Part shown: positions 1 through 9,910 of the stretch, one piece after another | How the letters are laid out: every line of letters starts with the position of its first letter | How positions within the stretch are numbered: the stretch's first letter is position 1 | Origin: Brachypodius melanocephalos | Lineage: Eukaryota > Chordata > Aves > Passeriformes > Pycnonotidae | Direction: 5' to 3' | Length of the DNA stretch: 64,000 bases | Assembly (NCBI GenBank): GCA_013398615.1 | Contig: VZSR01001755.1 | Coordinates: 1,627,180-1,691,179, forward strand | Notes under the pieces: generated by a model | Databases searched by the model: none | Seen by the model: only the letters and a program-made list of their open reading frames with translations | What the model was told of the DNA's origin: nothing | Program-made: the position numbers and the translations under genes

Positions 1-106
1 GGTAACAAGCCATGGATGTGATTTTCCCCTCTTGCTTTCCGCCGGGCTGTGATTTAATAAGTGCAGGGCATTAAATGCTCGAAAAAGAAAAAAAAAAAAA
101 AAAAAA
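1..106. other. Unique sequence ending in a 19-nt A run
   Basis: The first 80 bases are unique, of mixed composition, and carry TTTAATAA and CATTAAATG homeodomain-like cores, so they may be the edge of a regulatory block continuing upstream. An A run fills 88-106. Nothing coding is visible. Confidence 0.3.
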
Positions 107-999
107 GAAGAAAGTTCAAAATCAAAACAATCTCTGGAAACACAACAAGCTCTGCAGTGTGTGTGCATGGGCAGTGTATCCAGCAGTTCCCAGTGAACCT
201 TAGATTATCTCCTGGGGAAAGCTGAGGAGAGCAGCAAATAACTCTGGGGCAAGTCCTGATCCCACAGCCAGGCACCTACACCTGGTCCCAGTTGTCCTTC
301 CCCTCTATCCCATATGGGAACATCACCCTGGCTGTGCCACCAAGCACCTTCCAGCTTGGGAAAGGGTGACAGAGTCAGGGCTGGAACACTTGACCCCTCT
401 AAAGGAAACAGCAAGAGAGCAAAACGAGTTTTCAAGGCTGAAAAAAAAAATAAAATAAAAAGGGGTTCAGGATTTTTTGATGAGCTTCCAGAGGTCTGCT
501 TGGCTCGTGTGTGTAAAGGCCAAATGCAGCAGAAGAGGCAGAAAAAGCTTGGAAAGGTGGTAGTGGGATTATTGGGATGCTGCTGGACACTCCAGTGATT
601 CATTTCTGTGCACCAGAACCTGCCCAGCTTTTGAGCAGAGGTGAGGAAGATGAGGGAGCCTTTTGCTGAAAACTCCTGAGATCAATCATTGCATTGGCTG
701 AGAGCTCACCTCTGCTTCTGAAGTTATTTTGGGTGTTTCCATGCATTAGTGAGAATTGCAAATATAGTTAATAGAAAAAAAAAAAAATCAGAACAAAGAT
801 CAGGGTGCAGCTAAAGAGGAGCTTAACTACTAATTCTTAATGAGTGACAGCAAACCAGGCCCTCCACCCCAAAACTGAGCTGTGTCCCCCCCAAACATGT
901 GCTGCTCCCTGTCAGAGCTGGAGGGATTACACCTCTGATCCCCTGCAGCCAGCCTCACCCTCCTGCCTGGCCGGGCAGAGCAGTGTGCTCCAGCCATTC
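107..999. other. Intergenic sequence, no gene recognised
   Basis: Mixed-composition sequence with short A runs (about 440-450 and 775-787). The open frames here (up to 132 codons) overlap on both strands, show no domain and lack splice context. I see no repeat family I can name. Confidence 0.6.
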
Positions 1000-1560
1000 C
1001 ACCGAACAGGAATTTCCACGGCAGAGCCAGGGCGAATAAATCGCCAGCAAATTGCTATTGGCAGGGTGAGGTCGGGAGCAAAGCGGGAGAGGAGGACCTG
1101 GAGACAGGGAGGGAAGGGCAGAAAGGAAGAAAACAGCTTCGGTGCACGTCGAGATCCTCGCCTAATTTTGGTTGGAGGCTCCAAGCCGGGCCGGCAGCTG
1201 CTGCAGATGATGTATTACGAACGACTTATTGCTGTAATGCATCATGGAGCTGCACGGCCCTGCTGACAGGTCCCCCTAATACATCATCAGAGCACTGCCC
1301 GGCAGGAACAGCAGCCCTGCAAACCAAACAGCTCCGTAATTTCTTGTACAGTCCCAACCTCCCCCCCACCCCACTCCAAATTGTGAATTTCTTTTCTGCT
1401 CTGTTGAAGATTCCAGCTTTGAAAAGTGTGGGCCAGAGCGAGCCTTCATTAAACGGGCTCCGGTGGTTTCATAAGTCCCCAAAGTCATTAAAGGTTTTAA
1501 TATAAGAGATTAACTATTGCTATTGTTGCTCGGCACGAATAAATGCTCTTTAAATGCTTT
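1000..1560. promoter_or_regulatory. Candidate conserved regulatory block with PBX-HOX/MEIS-like sites
   Basis: Unique, CpG-containing sequence without repeats. Seen directly: three copies of TAATRCATCAT, at 1207-1217 (inverted), 1235-1245 and 1277-1287. The outer two form a perfect 12-bp inverted repeat (1206-1217 and 1277-1288). A TGACAG core lies at 1264-1269. TGATNNATNN is the known PBX-HOX heterodimer pattern and TGACAG the MEIS/PREP pattern; the two together are typical of Hox-dependent enhancers. A homeodomain-like TTAA/TAAT-rich stretch follows at 1490-1560. Enhancer function and conservation are inferred. Confidence 0.45.
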
Positions 1561-1827
1561 TTTATGCCCTCCCGGTAGTGAGTGAGGAGCTCAAGCTTGC
1601 CTGAGAGGAGGACTCTGGCTGTGGGCCTGAGACAAGCTCTGTTCAGCCTCTTAAAAATGAAATTCAGAGCTTTGAGCAGCGAGGCTGGGTCGTGGTGACC
1701 TCAGAGATCTGTGGAGCTGGAGGTGCTGCCACATCCAGAGGGAATTTGTGTGGCTTCAAGATAAGCAGGAGCCCTGGATGCTGAGCCTGTCTGGAAGTCC
1801 CTAAAAGCCCTCAGGTGGCATTACACC

Positions 1828-1873
<46 letters not shown>

Positions 1874-2862
1874 TAATTGGGGTGAATCTAGGGAAGGGTT
1901 TTGAGCAGCTCAGCGATGAAACCCAGAGTTGCAGCTCCAAAAGTCGTGTTTGGGTCTGACTCTTCCTAAATTCTGACCATCCCAGAAGCTCCTCAGGGGT
2001 CCCTGCAGCTCTGCTGGGGTGCAGCACCCCAAGGCAAGGGCAGGGAGAGCTCACTGTGCAGTGCTGGGGAAGGAGGCTGCACTCGGGTCCCTTCCCAATC
2101 CTGAGAGACCAGGGATTGCTCCAGGCGTGCTGGGCATGATCCTGCAGAGGATCCACAGGGAATGCAGCTCCCTGCAGCACAGGGATATCACCGGATGCAT
2201 CCCATAATATCCCCTGAGCTCACAGAAGGGCAAGTGCAAAGGGAAGGGATGAGCTGGAAATCAGGGCTTGCGTTTTCCCAGGTCGTGGGAAGGTTCCTAA
2301 GACATTCTGGTGTTGAAATTAGGGATCATTTCTCCTTGGATTTATGAGAGAAGAACGAGAGCTTTTCCATGCAGACAGCAGAATGCATTGGTTCACAGAC
2401 AAGAATTAATTTTGAAAAAAGGAAAGAAAAGTGGAAAACGGGAAAAGAGCAGAGGATTTTTACCCGTATTCATGTTCTAGGACAAACACAACCCTTCGCA
2501 CGGATTCTGGAAAGTTCTGGGTGGCACCAGGGGTGACCCTGAGGAGGTGCCCACTTGAGAGGGGCCCTGCTGGAAACTCCAGCAGGGAATCGCCAGGGAT
2601 TTCTCAGAAATTCCAGCATTTCCCGGGAGGGCATCAGCACCTTGGCTTTGCCTTGGAAGTGCCCCTGGGCTGGGCGCTGCTGCTGCCGTTCCAGAGCTAT
2701 TTTGGAGCCCAGATTAAGTGTCCTTTTATTTCCTTGAAACGGGGTTTAATTGAAGGCGCTGCCGCTCTGCTCCAGGAGCACCAAACGAACGTGGTTTGGT
2801 GTTTTTCTTTCCCAAATCCTAAGGGGACGTGCCCCTAGACCAACATTCGACTGTTTTGTTTT
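1561..2862. other. Intergenic sequence, no gene recognised
   Basis: Apart from the TAA microsatellite at 1828-1874, this holds unassigned mixed sequence. Frames of up to 135 codons on either strand show no domain. The 2430-2838 frame on the plus strand is the longest and is not recognisable. Confidence 0.55.
1828..1874 (+). repeat. (TAA)n microsatellite
   Basis: About 15 uninterrupted TAA units, ending in TTAATTGG. On the minus strand it reads as a tyrosine run, which explains a spurious frame. Confidence 0.97.
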
Positions 2863-2905
2863 TGGGTTGGTTTTTTTTTTTGGGGTTTTTTTTTTTCCCC
2901 CCTTG
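2863..2905. repeat. T-rich low-complexity tract
   Basis: Two 11-nt T runs (2871-2881 and 2886-2896) separated by GGGG and followed by a C run. Confidence 0.9.
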
Positions 2906-2929
2906 GTCAAAAGATCCAGTGTGTGCTAA

Positions 2930-3080
2930 TTCTGTCGGGCTCCCTCTCACTCAATCACTCATATTCAGTGCCCCCTAAAGAAACATTGCAGAAGCCAGAA
3001 AGGGTAAGAAATTACCCAAATGAGCTGCCTGTGCTTCTCCCTCACATATCACACGCGGAATTGTTGCCACCTTGCTGGGA
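2930..3080. promoter_or_regulatory. Possible short conserved block
   Basis: Unique sequence without repeats. On the minus strand it contains an AGGGGGCAC core (about 2968-2976), part of the CTCF motif but with several mismatches in the 5' half. Only texture supports the call. Confidence 0.25.
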
Positions 3081-3280
3081 AAATTAGCCCTGGCTTGGCT
3101 TTGCTTATCAAATAACAGAGGAGGTGCTGTGCTGGGTCAGGGCAGAATTGGGGCTGAGAGGGAAAGGATCCTGCAGAATTTTATGAGCTGATCTTCTAAA
3201 TCGATTTTTTTTTTGAGATTTTTTGTGCTGAGATTTGATGGCCATGCATTCCCCATACGGAAAAGATGTGTATTTTCCTG
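3081..3280. other. Intergenic sequence
   Basis: Unassigned sequence with a short T run (about 3205-3213) leading into the 22-bp tandem repeat. Confidence 0.5.
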
Positions 3281-3368
3281 ATTTAATCTGGGAATGCGCC
3301 CTATTTAATCTGGGAATGGGCTTTATTTAATCTGGGAATGTGCCTTTTTAAAATCTGGGAATGTGCTT
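3281..3368 (+). repeat. 22-bp tandem repeat, four copies
   Basis: Copies at 3281-3302, 3303-3324, 3325-3346 and 3347-3368 share the core TTTAATCTGGGAATG followed by a variable six-base tail. All four are exactly 22 bp; the last is the most diverged (TTTAAAATCTGGG). No coding potential. Confidence 0.93.
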
Positions 3369-3380
3369 AATTTAAATACC

Positions 3381-3425
3381 AAAAGTACTTTTTAAGTACT
3401 TTTAAAGTGCTTTTAAAGTGCTTTT
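3381..3425 (+). repeat. About 11-bp tandem repeat (AAGTRCTTTTA)
   Basis: Four degenerate copies of AAGTACTTTT / AAAGTGCTTTT follow the 22-bp array after a 12-bp gap, then fade into a T run. Confidence 0.8.
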
Positions 3426-3900
3426 TTTTTAATCTCTAAGTCAGGGAGAAAGCCTCTGATTTTACCACTTTGCAAACTCTTGTCTTTGCTGACTTCTGCT
3501 GAAGTTTTAATGGATAAATGGGCTCAAGAAGTGTTTGACTTCATCCCAGAAATGCAATTTTGTGAATATCCTTCTTTAGCGGAATGGGGTTTTATGGGAA
3601 GCTTTGTGATTTTACATTTTGCAAAACTTTGTTTCAAAATTCGCCCGAATTTGAAACATCAGGGGTAAAATAAAGGCTAAAGCAGAGAAAAAGAAAGGAT
3701 TTTCTTCCTGAACCCTGTTTTTATTTCCTGTTTCTAAGAAATCCAAAGGCTTTTGCTTCAGTTTGACTCAAGACATGATAATAACAAAATAAACCAGTTC
3801 AGCCGTGGAGCTGAAAAATCGAATTCTCATACAAATCTATGTGTAAAAAATATTTCTTCTGCCCCATTTACTGGGAGCTGATGGTGGCTGTATCTTTAAT
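3426..3900. other. AT-rich intergenic sequence
   Basis: Unassigned. A 62-codon frame at 3480-3668 has no recognisable domain. Confidence 0.5.
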
Positions 3901-3980
3901 TAGGATACAAATTAAATTCATAATTAATTACACATTAATTACATAATTAATTACAAATTAATTCATAATTAATTTTCAAT
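3901..3980. repeat. ATTAATTA-rich low-complexity repeat
   Basis: Several degenerate copies of CATAATTAATTACA and ACAAATTAATT. Local composition is almost entirely A and T, with a C every 10-13 bases. Confidence 0.85.
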
Positions 3981-3985
3981 CTAGA

Positions 3986-4000
3986 CCCAGCAGAGGGCGA
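3986..4000 (+). promoter_or_regulatory. Candidate CTCF motif
   Basis: CCAGCAGAGGGCG at 3987-3999 agrees with the known CTCF core CCASYAGRKGGCRS at its first 13 positions; only the last base differs. Plus-strand orientation. It sits just after an AT-rich repeat. Binding is not shown. Confidence 0.45.
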
Positions 4001-5149
4001 AGGAGAACCCAGCGGCTGTTGGGATGTTGGGAATGGTGGAGGAGATGTTTGATATCCAGTGGCTTCCCGAGCCAGCATTTCAATCATTTCAATCTCCTTC
4101 ATTTGCAGGAATTCCATTTGGGAACAGAAAACCTGATCCAAATTTTGCTTCCAAGGCCATGACACCATCATTTTCTGTAATTCACAAAGCCCCACCACAG
4201 CAAATGCAAATCTTTCAAATAACAGGAGATTGAAATTATAACAAAACCAGAATAATGAAGCAAAAATCTGCCGAAATTCTGAATTTCAGGAATAACACAG
4301 GGGATCCTGCTGCCTGTGCCTCTGAGCTCCTGATTCCTGCTCTCTCCCATCAGGATTCACCTGCCTCAGGTGCATCTTGTGCCCCACCTCATCCTCTGGT
4401 TTTTATGACGTATCCGAGGCTGTAAAATTACCTGAGACTCAACATGAAGCTTTTTTACTTTGAAAATTGCATGAATTACCCGACACATGAGAAAATGGGA
4501 TGCACTGAGGCTGCATTTCAGCAACCAAAGCAGCCCTACAACCCACACAGAGCAGCAGACGCTGCAGCATCCCATCCAGACACACCCCCTGCCTCCTGCT
4601 TTCATCGAATCTGGTCTCTTTTCTCGCTCTGCATCACAGAATTTTGGAGACCAAACCCCAATGAAAACAAACCCAAGCGAGGTGCTGGAGACAGCCCGTG
4701 GATGAGGAGAGCTCAGGGTACATAAGAGGAGGCTCTGAGGATCAGCAAGTGCAGGGACCTGCCCATCCTCATCCAGCACAGCCCAAAATCCCAGCTTTGA
4801 GGGTTTGGGAGTTTCCCCTGACTGTCCAGCTCTGTCCTGGTGTGTCCTGAGCATCCCCATGGCCGGAGCCTCCTGACGTCACCAAGGAGAAAAAAAAAAC
4901 AAAAACCCAAACCCTTGCAGCTCCCCAGCCTTCTGCAGCCCAATTTATGTCCAATTTGCAGACTTTCAACATAGCAGCCTCACAGTTCATAAAATCAAAC
5001 TCAGCCAGGGCTAAGTCTCTGGGTAATGGATTTAGGATCACTCGAGGTGTTACTGGCAGTTCATGATGGGTAACTTTCTTGTTAACCAAAGTCCCTTTTG
5101 CTAAATGAGTTCCAGGTTTAACTCCCCCCCAGGCCCAGCCTTCACTCTC
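4001..5149. other. Intergenic sequence, possible conserved stretch at 4370-4520
   Basis: The sub-stretch about 4370-4520 is unique, contains TGACGTA and several AT-rich homeodomain-like cores, and looks less decayed than its surroundings. The rest is unassigned. A 164-codon minus-strand frame (4366-4860) has no domain and overlaps plus-strand frames. Confidence 0.4.
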
Positions 5150-5196
5150 CCTTGTTTTCCCCTCCTTTTTTTTTCTTTTTCCCCCCTTTTTTTTGG
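5150..5196. repeat. Pyrimidine-rich tract
   Basis: Almost only C and T, with three T/C homopolymer blocks. Confidence 0.85.
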
Positions 5197-5496
5197 CAGC
5201 GCTGTTGTGGATGGGAAGGGAGGGGGAGAGGAGGAGGTGGCACAGGACTTTTTATTGGGCTGCGCGTGGAGGGCTTTTCATGGCCGGGGCTACGGGGAGC
5301 AGAGACAGAGGGAGAGAGAGGGGGGAGAAAGGTGGGATAAGTCGGTCTTTGTGTGAGGGGAAGGTGCTGAAAGGAGGGCTGTGTGCTGGGGCCGGGGAGC
5401 AGCCCTCTGGCTCCGCTCGTCTGCGCGGGGATCTGGAGCCAGCCCGGGGCTTTTCGGCTTCCGCAGGTACCTCCAGGCACCGTGGGGAGCACGGCT
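5197..5496. other. G-rich, CpG-containing sequence before the first gap
   Basis: Purine/G-rich from 5210 to 5340, then CpG-containing and GC-rich to about 5490. It could be a small CpG island-like patch. No promoter motif or exon is recognisable. Confidence 0.4.
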
Positions 5497-5850
5497 GGGC
5501 AGGGAAACCATGGGGAGACAGGGAANNNNNNNNNNNNNNNNNNNNNNNNNNNNNNNNNNNNNNNNNNNNNNNNNNNNNNNNNNNNNNNNNNNNNNNNNNN
5601 NNNNNNNNNNNNNNNNNNNNNNNNNGGGGAGACAGGGAAACCATGGCAGAGAAATCATGGGGAGACAGGGAAACCATGGGGAGAGAGGGAAACCACGGCC
5701 AGGCAGGGAAACCATTGAGGGAAACCACAGCCAGGCAGGGAAACATGGCCTGGTAACCACAGCGTGGACAGGGCAGGGAAACCATGGCTTGCAGAGGGAA
5801 GGGAAACCATGGCAGAGCAACCACAGCCTGCTCATGCCAGGGAAACCCAG
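5497..5850 (+). repeat. G/A-rich minisatellite interrupted by an assembly gap
   Basis: Degenerate tandem array built on GGGAAACCATGG with variable linkers such as GGAGACA or CCAGGCA, unit roughly 15-22 bp, visible on both sides of the gap. At least a dozen copies of GGGAAACCA lie between 5500 and 5850. Frames through it encode GNHG-type or WFP-type repeats and are not genes. Confidence 0.9.
5526..5625. other. Assembly gap (100 N)
   Basis: Exactly 100 undetermined bases inside the minisatellite. The round number suggests a placeholder of unknown true length. Confidence 0.99.
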
Positions 5851-7345
5851 CCCCTCCTGCCATGGGCTCCCTGGGCTGGCAGTGCTGCCCAGACCCCGTA
5901 TTTGGAGCAGTGGTGGTGTGGCTCCATCAGCCACCTCCCACTGAACCTTCCCCATGGAGCACCTGGGTGCTTCTCCTCCTCCAGCACTGGATTTTGCAGC
6001 TGAGCAGCCGTGTTGTTTGTCCGGCAAGGATAAGCTCTGCAGGCCATGCATCATTTCCAAGTGCTACCCGCCAACCTTGCAGATTCTGAGGGAGCATCAT
6101 CAAAAACTTTTCACCTTCTGACGGCGTTTCTGGCAAAAATAAAAAAGCGGGGCTGTTGTGTTTTGGTTTAAATCAAAGCAGCAGCTTTGTCCTTCAGGCC
6201 CCACTTCTGCTATCAAACATTCACCTCTCAAGCGTTCTCTTGGAAAAATGATCACCCCAGGACCTCCGTGTCTCCTTCCACCAGCCTGCAGAGGGCCAAA
6301 ACTAATGGATCAAAACTAATGAGGACAGTCACAACAAATGTTTAACACCATTTTCTGAGGTCCAGCCTCCTTGCAGGAGTTGTCTGCAGAGAGGTTCCTC
6401 GCTCAAAACACAGCTGAGGTGAAGCAATAATTCAAAGGTGTAAGGAGAGCCCCATCCCAAATGAAAAAGTGGTGTTATTTTTGGTCTAAAGCAGCATTTT
6501 GAGTTGAATTTCAACACCATCATCGACTGAAGGGCCTCCAAAGACCATGACAAGCACAGACATGGTGCTGCACAGAGAAAGGAGTTTGCAGGCCAAGTTT
6601 AGCAACCTCCAGCCTTACTAATGGGTGTATTTTACATTCTGGCTACCATCCAATGGGCCCAGTAGTGATTTGTTATTGATAGCAAATAAAAACCCACTTG
6701 ATAATCTCAAAGCCTTACCTCCAGGAGAATATTTCCTTTCCTTTCTGGAGATGCCAGCCAACATTTTCTTCTCCCAACCTGGGAGAAGCCTGAAACTATA
6801 AATGGAATATTACAGAAATCCAGTGGAGGACTCTGCTCCACTCCATTTCACGGTTATTTGTTTGGAGTAACTCAGAAATCGTCATGTGAGCCCCTTTTCC
6901 TCTTGGAAGGGCCAGTGTCTCCCTGTGGCCGTGCCAGCTGCTGGATTGGCTTTCAAACTAAACAAATAATTTTATTTAAAGAAGAAAAAGAAGAAGAAAT
7001 TGTTCACCAATCCCCCCAGCTCCTCCCAGCTCTGTTTGCTCTGGTTTTGTGACAAAAGCTGCGGTCACGTGCTCTGTACGAGCAGCTCTCTGGCAAAAGC
7101 CACGGATGATGTCTCACTAAAAAGCTCCATTTTTAAAAAGTAAAGTGATTTATTTTTTTCTTTTTTAAACCAGCTCATGAATATTGATTTCAATCTGCCA
7201 CGATTTCAGTCAGGATTTCCTGGTTGAATGGAATGATTTCCTGATTGAATTTCATCGATTTCAATCGTGGTTCAATATCTCTGGGGAGCTGCTCTGAGCA
7301 GGGTTCTGCTGATAGGGCAAAGGTGACTTAATTGGAAGCAATCCT
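5851..7345. other. Intergenic sequence with a possible conserved stretch at 6600-6730
   Basis: About 6600-6730 is unique and AT-balanced, with TTGTTATTGATAG and CTTGATAATC cores (SOX-, GATA- and homeodomain-like). The flanks are unassigned. 7187-7271 holds a local cluster of GATTTCAAT/GATTTCCTG words with an 8-bp inverted pair (CCACGATT at 7199-7206, AATCGTGG at 7264-7271). Confidence 0.4.
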
Positions 7346-7425
7346 GATGAAGATGAAGATGGTGAAGATGAAGATGAAGATGAAGATGAAGATGAAGATG
7401 AAGATGAAGATGAAGATGAAGATGA
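7346..7425 (+). repeat. (GATGAA)n hexanucleotide microsatellite
   Basis: About 13 copies of GATGAA with one GGT interruption near 7360. It is translated as Lys-Met in one frame and as Ser or His-Leu runs on the other strand; none is a gene. Confidence 0.97.
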
Positions 7426-7576
7426 GAGAGATTCCCAGGCTGGATCAGGACATTGTCCACCTTCCCAGTGCCTTGTCCTGGCAGAGCCCAGCTGTCCATG
7501 AGGAAGCACAGGATGCAGAGAGAGAGCAAAGACAGAAGTCAGGGCAGCAAAATCCTCCAGATCCTTCCAGATCCAC
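7426..7576. other. Short unassigned stretch
   Basis: Mixed sequence between the hexamer microsatellite and the duplicated CR1-like block. Nothing recognisable. Confidence 0.4.
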
Positions 7577-7741
7577 CATTTCCATAAAGAAATTCCTCCT
7601 GCTGTCCAACCTGAATCTCCCTTCTGCTCATTTTTCCTGTGAAAGCCTCCAGATAATCCTTACTCAAGCCAATATCTCAGCCCTGAGGAACTCCCTCTTG
7701 AACTTTTTCCATCTGCACCCCTGAATCCCATTTCCAGCTGG
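7577..7741 (-). mobile_element. CR1-like LINE fragment, first copy of a tandem duplication
   Basis: The plus strand resembles the reverse complement of CR1: an AAGAAATTCCTCCT word followed by ACCTGAATCTCCCTT, then CCAATATCTCAGCCCTGAGGAAC. Both phrases occur in avian CR1, but further apart, so the fragment carries an internal deletion. 165 bp. Confidence 0.5.
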
Positions 7742-7905
7742 CATTCCATGAAGAAATTCCTCCTCCTGTCCCACCTGAACCTCCCTTCTTCCCCTTTTTT
7801 CTAGTGAAAGCCTCCAGATAATCCTTACCCGAGCCAATATCTCAGCCCTGAGGAACTCCTTGTTGCATTTTCCATCTGCGCTCCCTGAATCCCATTTCCA
7901 GCTGG
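7742..7905 (-). mobile_element. CR1-like LINE fragment, second copy
   Basis: 164 bp, co-linear with 7577-7741 from the CATTCCATGAAG start to CATTTCCAGCTGG and sharing most bases. Head-to-tail with no spacer, so the tandem duplication happened after the CR1 insertion and its internal deletion. Confidence 0.6.
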
Positions 7906-8500
7906 GATGGGGTTGGATTCCCAGGCCAGGGGCTCAGCAGCCACATTCATTTTCAGCAACTTGAACAGGCAGGAAAGACTCTTGGCCAAACAAATGGCTC
8001 CCCATAAACATGTCCAAGGAAATTAAGATGCTACAGCTGATCTGCTTTAATAAAATTACGCGCCCGGCTCCGATTCCAGTGTTGCTCCCTGTGTTTTCAG
8101 CATCGCGCCGTGCAATTAATCCTTCCTAAAATAAACGGGCTGATTAAAATTCCATTATCCTGACAGTTCACAATAAACCATGGGACCAATGATCCCCTCT
8201 CTTTTTTAACCTTTTGAGCCACTATAATTAATTCTGGATTTATGTCATTTGCTGGCAAATGTTCCGATCACCTTCCTAAGTACTTCAACGATTCCAAACA
8301 GTTGCACTCCTCCAGCCTGTAAACAATGGACAATAATTGAAGTATTTAACCTGATTCCCATTTCATGGAGTTTCCTTTAGACACAAAGCTCGGTATTGAG
8401 TTGCTCAGGATTGAGTTGCTCAGTTTTGAGTTGTTCGCTTTTTTTTTTTCGGTCTCTAATTAAGTGCTCATTAAAAATAAAATAATAGCACCTTGGAAAA
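7906..8500. promoter_or_regulatory. Candidate conserved regulatory block with FOX/SOX sites
   Basis: Unique, repeat-free sequence with many homeodomain-like TAATTA and ATTAA cores. Seen directly: GTAAACA (FOX type) at 8319-8325, overlapping ACAATGG (SOX type) at 8323-8329, then a second SOX-like GACAATAA at 8329-8336. A 15-16-bp triplicate sits at 8392-8438. Regulatory role is inferred from motif density and texture only. Confidence 0.45.
8392..8438 (+). repeat. 15-16-bp tandem repeat, three copies
   Basis: Copies of GGTATTGAGTTGCTCA at 8392-8407, 8408-8422 and 8423-8438, followed by a T run. Confidence 0.85.
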
Positions 8501-9400
8501 AAAAGACAGAGAAGGGCCTGAATTAGATCCTTTTGGTCCCATATTCAACTTGTGAGTGAAGAGAGACCTGCTGAAGGGCATTATTTTATGGTGTAATTTC
8601 AATCATATTAAAAATCCCAATGTTTCCCTTCCCAAATTTTCTGCAATTCCATGTTGTCCAAAGCCAGCCTTCCTTAGCACACCCTGTGCTTTGGGATGAC
8701 AACCACTACACCCAGAAAAACACCCAAAATAATCATAATTTTGCCCAGTGGGATCACTTTTTGCCCAAGTGCCTCTAGTTTTCACAACAAACACATCATG
8801 GAAATGAAATTAATCTTCCAACCAAGCTTATTCTCGGTAAAATACCAGGTTTGAGGGGCTGCAAGGCCATGCCTGACCCAACCTGTGGCAAAAAGTACCA
8901 AGAAATCTGGTTTATATTCTTTAAAAATAGTGTAAAGGCAGATCAGCCAGCTTGGAGGGGGTGGATTTACTAAATCAACCGCTCCTCTGCCTGCATTTTG
9001 TGGGTATTTTTATTTCCCTGCCTTACGATTTCCCAAAAAGAAACCAAATAACAAATGAGGTGATCCGGTGCTATTAAAATTGCCACTTAAATGAATTTGT
9101 CTTGGTTTGGGGAAAAAGAGCATCAAAATGTCAGCTGCTCGAAAAACACGGATCCAATCTCCAAATTTTTCAGAAGGTGGAAAATCCATTTCCTAACCAG
9201 CCCTACTTACCACTGGGTACATGGGTTACTTATCCAAACTCACCCTGACCTTCAAAAATGTTTGGGTTGATGTCAGTGTTTGGGCTGAGGTTTGGTTTGG
9301 CCAGTTCTGCTTTTTCCATAGCGGTGCACCCATCCCTCGAAGAGATGGAATAAAAAGAGGAATTCTAAGCACACATAGACCCAACTATTGAATAGAAATA
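8501..9400. other. Intergenic sequence, no gene recognised
   Basis: Unassigned, moderately AT-rich. 9010-9120 looks unique, with ATTAAAATTG and TAAATG cores. No frame above 63 codons and no named repeat. Confidence 0.5.
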
Positions 9401-9910
9401 ATAAAAAAATCCCTTTTCCCTCACCGTTATCTGACCGATGCTCGTGAGCAGTGGCCGATCACGCCACGAAACCCATCGGCCCCAACAGCAACACCCGATG
9501 AAAAGGAGCAAAGAAAACAGATTTATGGACCAGCTAAACTGTGTTTACATTGATAAATGAGCTTCCTAGAGATCCCCCGAGCCCACTCCAAACCCCCTTT
9601 TTAGCAGCTCTTCCCCCAGCCAGCTGCAGCGTCCCCCCGGGACCTTCCCCAGTGGCACTGGCAGCAGCCTCCCTTCTAAATTCCTGCCGGGGTCTCCGGA
9701 GCAGTGCCCGGGTGCTGGGATTGAAGGATGTGCTGCTGCTGCCATCAGCTGCACAGGATGGACTCTGGCCCATCCTGTCAGCACCCTGGGAACGAGCAAA
9801 GGCCGCCTTTGTGCCCGCCCCGGGCCCATCTCGTTCTGGTTCGAATTAAGAGCGGCGGCGATTTCCGCCGCTGGGGCTCTGCAGAAAGCTCCCTGTGTTC
9901 CGTGGGCCTG
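9401..9910. promoter_or_regulatory. Candidate conserved, CpG-containing block
   Basis: 9410-9560 and 9820-9910 contain unusually many CpGs for this window and are unique. GTTATCTG (GATA type) lies near 9426 and TTGATAAATG near 9551. A perfect GC hairpin is at 9851-9872. The overlapping frames on both strands (up to 234 codons) have no domain. Confidence 0.35.
9851..9872. repeat. Perfect 8-bp GC inverted repeat
   Basis: AGCGGCGG (9851-9858) and CCGCCGCT (9865-9872) around a six-base loop CGATTT. It is too short to be a known RNA. Confidence 0.85.

Noticed and set aside
2964..2980. Second CTCF site on the minus strand
   Set aside because: Only the AGGGGGCAC half matches; several mismatches in the other half.
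4366..4860. 164-codon minus-strand frame
   Set aside because: No domain or repeat-element similarity; overlapping frames on the other strand.
5193..6060. Frames of 111-256 codons spanning the first gap
   Set aside because: They read through N and a minisatellite, and overlapping frames exist on both strands.
7261..7724. Frames with Lys-Met, Ser or His-Leu runs
   Set aside because: Translations of the GATGAA microsatellite.
9834..9850. GGTTCGAATTA resembling a tRNA B box / T loop
   Set aside because: No five-bp T stem flanks it and no A box or acceptor stem lies at the right distance.
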